Below, piece by piece: positions 1 to 8,489 of a stretch of DNA of 33,730 nt. Origin of the DNA: Bacteroidia bacterium (GTDB taxonomy: Bacteria > Bacteroidota > Bacteroidia > Bacteroidales > Azobacteroidaceae); NCBI GenBank assembly GCA_025996865.1, contig BNTV01000050.1, positions 1-33,730 of the forward strand. Direction: 5' to 3'. Numbering within the stretch: the stretch's first letter is position 1; the number at the start of each line of letters is the position of its first letter. The notes below the pieces were generated by a model that was given only the letters and a program-made list of their open reading frames with translations, searched no databases and was not told where the DNA came from. The translations under genes were made by a program, and so were the position numbers.

Positions 1-132
1 GAAAAACGATATGTTTTTCAAAGAACGAACAGATACACGACAATGTTATTGGAATCTATATCGAAAGGTATTATTATAAAACAGGAACTTATGGAAATAA
101 TGTATTCTGATAATTTAGGACACTACCCATAA
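1..132 (+). CDS. Possible 3' end of an unidentified gene
   Basis: Frame 1 is open from the first base to a TAA at 130-132, giving 43 residues that end in ...SDNLGHYP. The translation is basic and hydrophobic in places (KGIIIKQEL) and matches no family I recognise. A 43-codon open run in AT-rich DNA can arise by chance, so this is only a possible C-terminus of a gene that starts left of the window. Confidence 0.25.
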   Translation, partial: EKRYVFQRTNRYTTMLLESISKGIIIKQELMEIMYSDNLGHYP

Positions 133-555
133 ATTTTATTGGAATAAGAATTAACAACTTATTTCGCACCTTTACTGCCTACTACGAATAGGAGGAACTA
201 AAAATCCCAATCATATTAACTTGTTGTTTATAAACGACATAGATAGTTGATGATTTTGAGTTAAACGAAAGGTTAAACAAATTGTAAAACAAACATTTTG
301 CAATACTTTCTTTGGAATAAATATCATATTATATTTCAACCGGATAGTTTTATGACAAAATTTTGGAAACTAAAAAATAATTAAATATCGTATTAAACAC
401 ACATAAAATCAACGACTTATGCGCATTTATCTCATCTTTTTATTATTATGATGTAATTTTTTTCGTTTTTATATCATTCTGATTGGCAAATATTTTGTAA
501 TTTTACGGCATTTATTTAGCATTTCAATACCACCTATTCGTAATAATCGGAACTG
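133..555. other. AT-rich intergenic stretch beside the recombinase
   Basis: No open frame with a believable protein is present on either strand. The base composition is strongly AT-rich compared with the chromosomal genes to the right. I looked for long inverted repeats, an attachment-site duplication and an invertible promoter, as expected next to some Bacteroidota tyrosine recombinases, and found none. It may be the inner flank of an integrated element whose other end is outside the window. Confidence 0.5.
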
Positions 556-1752
556 CTATTTCAACCTGATTATCTCTGCATTTGCCTTATCTACAACGGA
601 TTGTCCTAATGAAGCCAAATAAATCCGGGTAGTGGTCTCGTTTTCGTGTCCCATACTTTCACTGATAACTTCCACCGGAACGCCTTTGCGCAATGCCAAT
701 GTAGCCCAAGTATGGCGGGAAACATACGAACTTAACGGCTTTTCCAATTTCAGTATCTCGGAAATACGTTTCAGGCGTTTGTTGTGATTGCGCAGCTGGC
801 TGGTATTATCATGATTTTGTGCAGTATAAATCGGCAATAAGTAATCATTGAGCGTTTGCCGTTCATAGCGGCTTATGATTTCCTGCATACAATCTTCTAT
901 TTTAACGCTTAGCGTTTGTTTGGTCTTACTTCGGACATAAACAATATAGCCGTTTTTCACATTATTTTTCCGAAGATTTGCCATATCCACGAACGATATT
1001 CCCCGCATATAAAAACTGAACATAAACAGGTCGCGGGCTAATGCCAACTCGCTGTGAGCGGACAAATCCATATTTTTAAGTTGAATAATTACTTCCTCAT
1101 TTACAGCACGTTTCACAGTTTTGTCAATGCGTGTAAAAATATTGGCAAAAGGATTTTTCTGTATTGTTAAACCGCGTTTAACCGCCTGATTATAAACAGA
1201 ACGTAAAGCCCGCATATAGCAGGAAACGGTATTTTTCATTACACCCGCAGTTTTCAACCAATTTTCATATTTTCGCATTAAATCGTTATCAATGTTGTCA
1301 AGTAAAATATCCTGACTGCAAAGGAAACGCTCGAAACTTTTCTTGGCTGTCATGCAAATACTTGCTGTTTTTTTGCGGTTATTGTCTGTCAGGTTTTTAA
1401 TAATATATTCAATAAACGGGAACAAATAGCCATTGAAAGAGTTGTTGGCGTACAAATCCGTCAGTTCCTCTACGGTGTAATCTCCCCGCATTTTAAGCAG
1501 GCAAACAAGGTCTGCCATTTGCCGCAATTCCGTTTCCAACCGTGTTTTTATGGATTGCAGGAATGTGTTGCGCTCAGAATCGGCAGTCAGGCAAACAACG
1601 GTTTCCTTTTGCTTATCCCATTCGTGCAGGTGCAAATGAAAACGGGTTCTCAACAACTTGATTTTCCGGTTGTGAATCAGTTGCAGACAGATAACGCCCT
1701 CTTTTTCTTTTACTTTCGAGGGTATGAATTTCAATTTGATTGATGTACTCAT
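556..1752 (-). CDS. Tyrosine recombinase / phage-type integrase
   Basis: A 398-residue site-specific recombinase of the Bacteroidota integrase group that moves or inverts DNA through a phosphotyrosine intermediate. The N-terminal ~90 residues fit an arm-type DNA-binding domain, residues ~105-205 the SAM-like core-binding domain, and ~220-398 the catalytic domain. Visible catalytic residues are Arg250 (MRGISF), a beta-hairpin Lys at 276 or 278, the YVSRHTWA box with Arg346, Gly368-His369, and the nucleophile Tyr378 (TRIYLASL). Length is normal and the frame unbroken, so it is probably active. It reads away from the toxin-antitoxin pair, sharing a divergent promoter. No target site or mobile-element cargo is visible, so whether it serves a conjugative element, a phage or a DNA inversion system is open. 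Confidence 0.93.
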   Translation of the reverse strand: MSTSIKLKFIPSKVKEKEGVICLQLIHNRKIKLLRTRFHLHLHEWDKQKETVVCLTADSERNTFLQSIKTRLETELRQMADLVCLLKMRGDYTVEELTDLYANNSFNGYLFPFIEYIIKNLTDNNRKKTASICMTAKKSFERFLCSQDILLDNIDNDLMRKYENWLKTAGVMKNTVSCYMRALRSVYNQAVKRGLTIQKNPFANIFTRIDKTVKRAVNEEVIIQLKNMDLSAHSELALARDLFMFSFYMRGISFVDMANLRKNNVKNGYIVYVRSKTKQTLSVKIEDCMQEIISRYERQTLNDYLLPIYTAQNHDNTSQLRNHNKRLKRISEILKLEKPLSSYVSRHTWATLALRKGVPVEVISESMGHENETTTRIYLASLGQSVVDKANAEIIRLK

Positions 1753-1841
1753 TGGATATTTGAATTAGAATGAGTACAAAATTTGTAATAAAAGCGAAAA
1801 GATTTGTTGATGTCCTGCAAGTGGCGGTACTTTGCGTCGGT

Positions 1842-1875
1842 TTGCAAATATACGATTATTTTCGTATTTTTGCAA
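1842..1875. promoter_or_regulatory. Palindromic divergent promoter of recombinase and TA pair
   Basis: Plus strand: TTTG at 1841-1844, 20-base spacer, TATTTTTG at 1865-1872. Minus strand: CTTG at 1876-1873, 20-base spacer, TATATTTG at 1852-1845. Both fit the Bacteroides -33/-7 consensus TTTG/TAnnTTTG, the minus-strand -33 with one mismatch. The two boxes lie in an inverted repeat, 1842-1855 against 1862-1875, matching at 13 of 14 positions around six bases. Antitoxins commonly bind such palindromes to repress their own operon, so this is also a candidate operator that could tie recombinase expression to the TA system (inference). Confidence 0.6.
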
Positions 1876-1903
1876 GATAAAAATCATTCTTAGAGATGTA
1901 ATT

Positions 1904-2167
1904 ATGGAAGCATTAAGAAGAATTGTAGATACTGATACATTAAAAACACTGTTATCTTTGCCTGAATCGTTTAGAAGTAAGCAGGTTGAGATAATAGTGT
2001 TACCTGTTGTTGAAAACAAAAGAAGTCCTCAATTGACGAAATCTGCAATTGATAATATGCTTCAAGACTCTATTACTCAGTCGTTAATTGGGTCTGTTCC
2101 ACTTTCGAATATATCTCTTGACGATATAAAAAAAGAAAGATTGCAAAAACATGAAAATATTGATTGA
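1904..2167 (+). CDS. Antitoxin of a PIN-toxin type II TA pair
   Basis: 87 residues starting at the ATG at 1904. The frame is open upstream to 1832, but that stretch holds the promoter -7 box, so the longer start is excluded. The N-terminus (MEALRRIVDTDTL...LPESFRSKQVEIIVLP) resembles the short DNA-binding half found before Bacteroidota PIN toxins; the charged C-terminal half (DDIKKERLQKHE) would be the toxin-binding arm. The 3' end overlaps the toxin start by 17 bases, the usual translational coupling. It should neutralise the downstream RNase and, with it, repress the promoter at 1842-1875. Assignment rests on size, position and overlap more than on a strong motif. Confidence 0.75.
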   Translation: MEALRRIVDTDTLKTLLSLPESFRSKQVEIIVLPVVENKRSPQLTKSAIDNMLQDSITQSLIGSVPLSNISLDDIKKERLQKHENID

Positions 2168-2570
2168 CACTAATATAGCTCTTGATGTTTTACTAAAAAG
2201 AGAACCGTTTTATGAAGATGCTGCAAAGGTTATACTTTTATCGGAAAAAGATATTATTGATGCGTATGTATCTGCATCGGCTGTAACTGATATTTATTAT
2301 GTTGCAAGAAAATATTATAAAGATAAGGCTGTCACATCGGAATTATTAAAAAAATTGTTGCAAGTAATTTATGTTGCGACAATTACTGATGACAATATTT
2401 ATAAAGCATTAAATTTGGAATGGAATGATTTTGAAGATTCGGTTCAATATATAGTGGGAGAGAGTATAGAAGCGGATTATATTATAACCAGAAATCCAGG
2501 TCATTTTTCAAATAGTTCTATTAAAGTCATCAATCCTAACGATTTTTTGAATATTATTACTTCCATGTGA
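2151..2570 (+). CDS. PIN-domain toxin (VapC-like RNase)
   Basis: 139 residues with the layout of a PIN nuclease: MKILIDTNIALD at the start (Asp6), a mid-protein acidic position in SAVTDIYYV (Asp47), Glu95/Asp96 in DFEDSVQY, and the IITRNPGHF segment near the end, typical of the PIN_3 branch. PIN toxins cut RNA in a metal-dependent way when the antitoxin is lost. Starts inside the antitoxin gene (17-base overlap). The complete acidic set suggests an active enzyme; the RNA target cannot be told. Such pairs near a recombinase often stabilise integrated DNA, but linkage to an element is inference. Confidence 0.88.
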   Translation: MKILIDTNIALDVLLKREPFYEDAAKVILLSEKDIIDAYVSASAVTDIYYVARKYYKDKAVTSELLKKLLQVIYVATITDDNIYKALNLEWNDFEDSVQYIVGESIEADYIITRNPGHFSNSSIKVINPNDFLNIITSM

Positions 2571-2617
2571 TAGATAATAAAATGTTAAGGCACTGGACGA
2601 AGATTGCTGAAGAAAAT

Positions 2618-2648
2618 ATTGATATAGAGAAATATTTTACTAAATTTG
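2618..2648 (+). promoter_or_regulatory. Putative promoter of the nitroreductase/MBL gene
   Basis: ATTG at 2618-2621, 19-base spacer, TAAATTTG at 2641-2648; the -7 box is a full match to TAnnTTTG and the -33 box has one mismatch. Transcription would start near 2655, about 20 bases before the ATG at 2675. This supports the start at 2675 over the GTG at 2567 that overlaps the toxin stop. Confidence 0.5.
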
Positions 2649-2674
2649 CAAATCTGATTAAAAAATTATCTTTT

Positions 2675-4114
2675 ATGAAACACTTATTATTCATTTTGCT
2701 TGTTTTTAATGTTTGTACAACAATGTCTGCACAAAAACTTGAACCGATAAAACTGAATGCGCCGGATAAAACGCGCGGTTCGGTAGTGATGAAAGCTTTT
2801 GCCGACCGGTATTCCGAACGTAATTTTTCCGAAAGGAAATTGAGTTTGCAAGACCTTTCGGACTTGCTTTGGGCTGCTTGCGGAATTAACCGTCCCGAAA
2901 AAGGCATGATAACGGCTCCGTCCGCTCTGAATAAACAGGACGTCGATGTTTACGCGATTATGGAAGAAGGAGCTTATTTGTACGATCCCAAAGCGCATGA
3001 ACTTAAACCGGTTGCCGCCGGCGATTTCCGTCCTTTAATTGCTTCCGGACAGGATTTTGCGCTGAAAGCGCCAGTCTCCCTGTTGGTGGTATCCGAACTT
3101 TCCCGTCTCGGAAATGCAAATGATGAAGGAACACGGTTGTGCGGAGCGATTGATGGCGGAATTGTTTCCCAGAATATTTCGCTCTTTTGCGCCGGTTGCG
3201 GATTGGCGACAGTTCCCAGAGGTACGATGAATAAAAACGAATTAGTTAAAGCGCTGAAATTGAATCCGACTCAACTATTGGTCATCAATCATCCGGTGGG
3301 ATATTCCGGAACATCCGACGATAAAGATGTTTTTACTTTCAACCTTGGACAATTCAAACTGAGTACCTTAGCCGAAAAGATGGGTGCCGGAAATCCGAAA
3401 ATACTCATCGGTGCAACGCCGGAACTGATTCAAAAATATCTTCCCAACGGATTTCAATCGCAAGTCAATGCTTTTTTGCTTCAAACGCCCGGTAAAAATA
3501 TTCTGATAGATGCCGGCTTGGGAAGAGGCAACTTGTTGAAAAATCTGAAATCCCTGCATGTTACGCCCGAACAAATCAATGTCATTCTGCTTACGCACAT
3601 GCACGGCGACCATATCGGCGGATTGCTTGCCGACGGCAAAAAAGTATTTCCCAATGCTGATTTGTACATCGCCCAACCCGAATACGACTATTGGATGAAG
3701 AGTGATAATAAATTGGCGCATAATGTTTTGGATGTTTATAAAACCCGTTTGAAATTATTCCAACCCGAAGCATTGGGGAGTAAAAAGCAAAACATTTTTT
3801 CAGGTATTCAAGGCATTGCCGCTTACGGACATACGCCCGGCCACACGGCTTACCTGCTTGAATCGGGCAACTCTCGTTTGTTGGTTTGGGGTGATTTGAC
3901 GCATGTGACGGCCGTTCAACTGCCTCACCCCGAGTTGGCGGTTACTTACGATACGGATGCCAAGCAAGCCATTGCATCTCGTAAGAAACTAATGGAGTTT
4001 GCTGCTAAAAACAAAATTCCGGTTGCCGGAATGCATGTGGCTTCGCCGGCTGTGGGTGCGATTCAGGCTGACGAGCAAGGATATGTTTTATCCCTTACCC
4101 CCGCCCCTAAATAG
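2675..4114 (+). CDS. Secreted nitroreductase-MBL hydrolase fusion
   Basis: 479 residues. The frame is open from 2567, but the ATG at 2675 begins a clear signal peptide (MKHLLFILLVFN...MSAQ) and follows a promoter-like site. Residues ~25-220 match SagB-type nitroreductase-like dehydrogenases of Bacteroidota (ADRYSERNFSERKLSLQDLSDLLWAACGINR, ending NHPVGY), usually a free FMN-binding protein of about this size. Residues ~235-475 are a complete metallo-beta-lactamase-fold hydrolase: H308-M-H310-G-D312-H313, GHTPGHT, WGDLTH and AGMHVAS give the zinc ligands. Both halves look intact, joined by a short linker. Exported, probably periplasmic. Substrates unknown. The next gene starts 8 bases on, so the two are probably co-transcribed. 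Could be a true two-domain enzyme or a local fusion of neighbouring genes. Confidence 0.88.
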   Translation: MKHLLFILLVFNVCTTMSAQKLEPIKLNAPDKTRGSVVMKAFADRYSERNFSERKLSLQDLSDLLWAACGINRPEKGMITAPSALNKQDVDVYAIMEEGAYLYDPKAHELKPVAAGDFRPLIASGQDFALKAPVSLLVVSELSRLGNANDEGTRLCGAIDGGIVSQNISLFCAGCGLATVPRGTMNKNELVKALKLNPTQLLVINHPVGYSGTSDDKDVFTFNLGQFKLSTLAEKMGAGNPKILIGATPELIQKYLPNGFQSQVNAFLLQTPGKNILIDAGLGRGNLLKNLKSLHVTPEQINVILLTHMHGDHIGGLLADGKKVFPNADLYIAQPEYDYWMKSDNKLAHNVLDVYKTRLKLFQPEALGSKKQNIFSGIQGIAAYGHTPGHTAYLLESGNSRLLVWGDLTHVTAVQLPHPELAVTYDTDAKQAIASRKKLMEFAAKNKIPVAGMHVASPAVGAIQADEQGYVLSLTPAPK

Positions 4115-4122
4115 TTTTGTCC

Positions 4123-7100
4123 ATGAATACAATTTTTTCCAATTTCCGGAACAGTATCCTGTTGTGCCTTTTGGTATCAGGAGTATCTGTATCCTGTACT
4201 ACCCTGTCAACACAGGAAGACAACATCAACGATTTCGAATCCTTGCGTAAAAAATTTGCCGAACCCTCGAAAGAATACGGCACAGCGCCGCTTTGGGTGT
4301 GGAACACCAAGATAACGCGCGAAATCATCGACCGCTCGCTGACCGAACTGAAAGCCAAAAAGTTTGGCGGCGTGTTCGTGCATCCCCGTCCGGGATTGGT
4401 GACCGAGTATCTTGGCGATGAGTGGTTTGCGCTCTACCGTTACACCGTCGATAAAGCCAAGGAGTTGGACATGAACGTGTGGATATATGACGAAAACTCG
4501 TATCCCAGCGGCTTTGCAGGCGGTCATGTGCCTGCGCAGATGCCCGAAAGTTACAATCAGGGGCAGGGCTTGCGACTGACCAAAGCGGAAGTTTTGCCTG
4601 ACAATGTTGCCGATTATTTTATCTGCCTGAAAGAAGACAGCGAAAAATTCATCGATATTACCGCCAGTCTGAAAGACGAAGCGGGAAAAACCGGTAATTA
4701 CTATCTGTTTTCAAAAACATATCATGGCAAATCCGAATGGTATGGCGGTTTTTCGTATGTAGATTTGTTATATCCGGGGGTTACGCAGAAATTTCTTGAA
4801 GTAACCATGCCGGGATATGAAAAAGCGATTGGCGATGAATTTGGCAAGTCGGTGCTCGGTGTTTTTACCGATGAACCTCAGATAGAGTCCCCCGGCGGTA
4901 TCCGGTGGACGCCCGATTTGTTTGAGGTATTCCAAAGCCGTTGGGGTTACGATTTGAAAAACGCTTTACCATCGCTTTACGAAGAGACGGGTGAATGGAA
5001 GACGGTTCGTCACAACTATCAGCAAACTTTGCTGCAATTGTTTGTTGACCGGTGGGCAAAGCCCTATTCCGCATATTGTGCAGCGCATGACCTCAAATTC
5101 ACAGGTCATTATTGGGAACACGGTTGGCCCGGCATGGGGCATGGTCCCGACAATATGGCGATGTATGCCTGGCATCAGATGCCTGCTATTGACATGCTGT
5201 TCAATCAGTTCGACGAGGAAAGTACGGGCGCGCAGTTTGGCAATGTGCGTTCGGTAAAAGAATTAAGCAGTGTAGCCAATCAGATGGGCTATCGCCGCAC
5301 CCTTAGCGAAACTTACGGTGGCGGCGCGTGGGAAGAAACTTTTCGCGACTACAAACGGCTTGGCGACTGGGAATATGCGCTGGGTGTCAATTTCATGAAC
5401 CAGCATATCGCTGATTTGAGCATTTCCGGTGCACGTAAGTACGATTACCCGCCTGTATTTTCTGAGGTGGAGCCTTGGTGGGACTATTACAGTTATCTCA
5501 ACCTGCATTTTGCCCGTTTGTCAATGGCTTTGTCCGCAGGAGAGCAACTGAACGATTTGCTCATTCTTGAACCGACTACATCGGTTTGGCTGTATCACAG
5601 CAGTAATCGGAAATTCGCCGAGATAGGACAGGCTTTTCAGACATTCGTTACCAGACTCGAAAAAGCGCAGATAGAATATGACCTCGGCTCTGAAAATATC
5701 ATCAAAGACCACGGAAAATCAGACAAAGAAAAATTTGTTGTCAATAAACGGGCTTACTCCAGAGTGGTGATTCCGCCATTGACGGAAAATCTGGATGCTC
5801 CTACATTCAATCTATTGAAAGAATTTGTGAAAAAAGGCGGTATAATATTGGCATTTTCCAAGCCCAACGTTTTGGAGGGTAAACCCGATACGGAAATGGA
5901 AAGATTTTTTGCCGAAAACAAAAATGTTCACTATTTTACGGAACTGAATGATGAAGTGATTGCAAATTATTTTACTTCGCCTGATATTGCTTTTACCGGA
6001 CAGGGAGGCAATCTGTTTCATCACCGTCGTGTGATGGCCGACGGGCAGGTGCTGTTCTTAGTGAACTCAAGCCTTGAAGAAGCGACCCGGGGAACGATTT
6101 CCACGGTGGGCAAGGATGCGGTGTTGCTGAATACGCTCACAGGCGAAATGCAGGATTATCCCGAAACTGCCGACGGAAAAAATATTCAACTGAATTTTGA
6201 CATTCCGCCTGCCGGAAGCCTTTTACTGTATGTCTTTAACAAGAAACAACAAGGTTTTGAACCGTCCGCAGTGGCAGGCAAATTTGTTGCATTGCAGGAA
6301 TCATCGCCGCTCACGGTTACCCCGCAAGGAAACAATGTGCTGACCATTGACTTTTGTGATTTGCAGTTGGATAAGGAAACATTCCGCGACCTGCATATTT
6401 TCGATGCAGCCGATAAAACCTTCAAACATCACGGGTTCACATCGGGCAACCCGTGGAACACTTCCGTGCAGTACAAAGACAACACGGTCAGCCGCGACAC
6501 CTTCAAAACAGGCGGTTTCAAGGCTACTTATCATTTCACCGTGGCAGGCGATTTTGACAGGTCGGGGATGCAGGCTGTGGTGGAGCGTCCTGACTTGTAC
6601 AATATCACGCTGAACGGAAAAGCGCTCAAGCCCGAAGCCGACAAATGGTTTCTCGACCGCGATTTAAGGGTATTCAATATCGGCGAAGTGGTGAAGAAAG
6701 GCGAAAACAGCCTTGTGATTGACCTCTCGCCTATGAAAATCATGGCAGAGATTGAGCAGGTCATCATCTTGGGTAACTTCTCCGTGCAACCTGCTGCCAA
6801 AGGCTGGACTATCCATCCGCCCGTTTCGCTTACAACGGGCAGTTGGAAAACACAGGGTTGGTCGTTCTATCCGGGCATCGTATCCTATTCAAAAACTTAC
6901 GAAATATCGGAAAATGCTTCTTATCGCGTCAATTTGGGCGAATGGACGGGAACGGTAGCCGAAGTCTCGGTCAACGGCGAATCCGCAGGAATTATCGGCT
7001 TTGAGCCATACAGCGTCAATGTGACGGACAAACTGAAACAGGGCGCCAACACCATTGAAGTGAAAGTGGTGGGCAGCAACAAAAACCTGTTCGGTCCCTT

Positions 7101-7230
7101 CCATAATTCCGAAAAGGGAATAGTAAGTCCCTGGCATTTCAGGGGTGTGAAAAACTACCCGGCAGGCAACGATTACCGACAATTGGATTATGGATTGATG
7201 GGAGACTTTATACTGGAAAAAACAGATTAA
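4123..7230 (+). CDS. Lipoprotein glycoside hydrolase, GH106-related
   Basis: About 1035 residues from the ATG at 4123 (a TTG two codons earlier is less likely). The signal peptide ends in a lipobox (VSVSC, Cys25), so it is an outer-membrane or surface lipoprotein. The catalytic part begins with APLWVWNTKITREIIDRSLTELK and VFVHPRPGLVTEYL...WIYDENSYPSGFAGG, a signature of large Bacteroidota glycosyl hydrolases related to GH106 alpha-L-rhamnosidases. Acidic/aromatic patches such as GHYWEHGWPGMGHG and LSETYGGGAWEE probably line the active site, but I do not assign catalytic residues. The C-terminal ~250 residues look like GH2-type beta-sandwich and carbohydrate-binding domains. Likely cuts a rhamnose-like or other deoxy-sugar linkage; exact activity is uncertain. 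No SusCD pair is adjacent. Confidence 0.85.
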   Translation: MNTIFSNFRNSILLCLLVSGVSVSCTTLSTQEDNINDFESLRKKFAEPSKEYGTAPLWVWNTKITREIIDRSLTELKAKKFGGVFVHPRPGLVTEYLGDEWFALYRYTVDKAKELDMNVWIYDENSYPSGFAGGHVPAQMPESYNQGQGLRLTKAEVLPDNVADYFICLKEDSEKFIDITASLKDEAGKTGNYYLFSKTYHGKSEWYGGFSYVDLLYPGVTQKFLEVTMPGYEKAIGDEFGKSVLGVFTDEPQIESPGGIRWTPDLFEVFQSRWGYDLKNALPSLYEETGEWKTVRHNYQQTLLQLFVDRWAKPYSAYCAAHDLKFTGHYWEHGWPGMGHGPDNMAMYAWHQMPAIDMLFNQFDEESTGAQFGNVRSVKELSSVANQMGYRRTLSETYGGGAWEETFRDYKRLGDWEYALGVNFMNQHIADLSISGARKYDYPPVFSEVEPWWDYYSYLNLHFARLSMALSAGEQLNDLLILEPTTSVWLYHSSNRKFAEIGQAFQTFVTRLEKAQIEYDLGSENIIKDHGKSDKEKFVVNKRAYSRVVIPPLTENLDAPTFNLLKEFVKKGGIILAFSKPNVLEGKPDTEMERFFAENKNVHYFTELNDEVIANYFTSPDIAFTGQGGNLFHHRRVMADGQVLFLVNSSLEEATRGTISTVGKDAVLLNTLTGEMQDYPETADGKNIQLNFDIPPAGSLLLYVFNKKQQGFEPSAVAGKFVALQESSPLTVTPQGNNVLTIDFCDLQLDKETFRDLHIFDAADKTFKHHGFTSGNPWNTSVQYKDNTVSRDTFKTGGFKATYHFTVAGDFDRSGMQAVVERPDLYNITLNGKALKPEADKWFLDRDLRVFNIGEVVKKGENSLVIDLSPMKIMAEIEQVIILGNFSVQPAAKGWTIHPPVSLTTGSWKTQGWSFYPGIVSYSKTYEISENASYRVNLGEWTGTVAEVSVNGESAGIIGFEPYSVNVTDKLKQGANTIEVKVVGSNKNLFGPFHNSEKGIVSPWHFRGVKNYPAGNDYRQLDYGLMGDFILEKTD

Positions 7231-7266
7231 ACAAGAAGATATCGGGAACAAGAACCTAAAATATTA

Positions 7267-7304
7267 TTCGCTTAAACCCTGTATTTTTTATGAGTTTAAG
7301 CGAA
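7267..7304. repeat. 11-bp inverted repeat after the hydrolase gene
   Basis: TTCGCTTAAAC (7267-7277) pairs perfectly with GTTTAAGCGAA (7294-7304) around a 16-base AT-rich loop. It lies 37 bases after the glycoside hydrolase stop and could terminate that operon, though only AAAATAA follows rather than a T run. Alternatively it belongs with the other T-loop hairpins around the nuclease genes, since its loop reads GTATTTTTTATGA on the plus strand. Confidence 0.7.
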
Positions 7305-7394
7305 AAATAAAACAATATATCTTGCTGAAACTGTATAAAAATACCCGGTTTCCGCAGATAATTCTCCTGTTTTACACGATTTTTTTGTTTTTAA

Positions 7395-7442
7395 TATAAT
7401 CAGCCATAACTCACTATTTTTACATACTTATGGCTGATTATA
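7395..7442. repeat. 47-bp repeat, left copy, forming a 15-bp hairpin
   Basis: Arms 7395-7409 and 7428-7442 (ATAATCAGCCATAA and its complement) are perfect over 15 bp with an 18-base T-rich loop. Bases 7395-7441 are identical to 8490-8536. It sits directly before the promoter of the truncated ATPase gene. The perfect conservation of arms and loop indicates recent duplication or active copying rather than two independent terminators. Confidence 0.9.
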
Positions 7443-7451
7443 AAATCATAT

Positions 7452-7482
7452 TTTGAAATATCGCAACTTTTTTATACCTTTG
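7452..7482 (+). promoter_or_regulatory. Promoter left in front of the truncated ATPase gene
   Basis: TTTG at 7452-7455, 19-base spacer, TACCTTTG at 7475-7482: an exact match to the Bacteroides consensus. Transcription should start near 7490, already inside sequence homologous to the middle of the ATPase family. The promoter therefore appears to have survived a deletion that removed the original start codon and 5' coding region. Confidence 0.65.
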
Positions 7483-7485
7483 TGG

Positions 7486-8481
7486 CTGATTGTCTGTGGC
7501 TCTGCTACTTCGTGGATTATCAACAACTTAATCAACAATCACGGCGGACTATATAATCGCCTTACGGCAAGCATTTTCCTCCAACCATTTAGTTTATTGG
7601 AATGTGAATTGTATTTCAAAGCAAAAAAAATAGAATTGAGCCGTATGCAAATTGCTGAATATTATATGATTATGGGCGGTATTCCGTTTTATTTGAGTAA
7701 AATTAAAAAAGGTTTGAGTATCGCGCAGAATATTGACAATCTGTTTTTTTCGCAAAAAAGTGAACTCCGAAACGAATTTAACAATCTTTATGCGGCTCTG
7801 TTTCGCAAGTCGGAAGAATATGTTAAAGTGGTGAAAGCATTGAGCAAAAAAGGCAAGGGATTGAGTCGCAGCGAAATAGAAACGACTGCAAAAATCAAGG
7901 GAGGCGGCACGCTGACGAAAATTCTGCAAAATCTTGAATATTGCGATTTTATCAGAAAATACGCCACTTTCGACCGAAAAAAACGTGACAGGCTTTATCA
8001 ACTTATCGACCCTTTCACGCTGTTTTATTTCAAATTTATCGCCCAAAACGAATATAACAACGAACATTTTTGGACAAATTCGTTAGACACGCCGCTGCAC
8101 AACACTTGGGCGGGTTTTGCCTTTGAGATGCTGGTTTTGTTGCACACGGCAGAAATCAAACAAACAATGGGAATTTCGGGAATTCAGTCGTCTGTGTCGG
8201 CGTGGCGCAGCGAAAAATCAAATCCTGCCGCTCAAATCGACTTGGTAATCAATCGAAAAGACGGCATTATCAACCTGGTAGAAATAAAATTTGCGGGAAA
8301 AGAATTTGCCATTACCAAAGAATATGAATCCAATTTGCGCAACAAGATTTTTGCTTTTAAAGAGGAAACAGGCACGCAAAAAGCCGTCCATTTATTGATG
8401 CTTACTACTTTTGGCGTAAAACAAAATAAATATTCGGGAATAATCCAAAATGAATTGAAACTCAATAATTTATTCTGTTAG
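7486..8481 (+). pseudogene. 5'-truncated AAA-ATPase/DUF234 nuclease gene
   Basis: Homology to the intact ATPase at 20290-21702 starts abruptly at LIVCGSATSW, matching CIVCGSSTSW there, and runs to the end of the family. The ~140 N-terminal residues with Walker A and Walker B are missing. The frame is open back to a TTG at 7453, but that codon lies upstream of the expected transcript start, and the residues before LIVCG are promoter DNA read as codons. What remains holds the winged-helix segment and the DUF234 PD-(D/E)XK nuclease core (AAQIDLVIN...LVEIKFAGK), without stops or frameshifts, so the deletion may be recent or the remnant may still be expressed from an internal start. Confidence 0.8.
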
Positions 8482-8489
8482 CATAATTT

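Noticed and set aside
1..555. Invertible promoter or attachment site next to the tyrosine recombinase
   Set aside because: No inverted repeat pair or duplicated sequence was found in the flank or near the gene start that would mark recombination sites.
2567..2674. Longer GTG start for the nitroreductase/MBL protein overlapping the toxin stop
   Set aside because: The added 36 residues are not secretory, while the ATG at 2675 begins a signal peptide and follows a promoter-like site.
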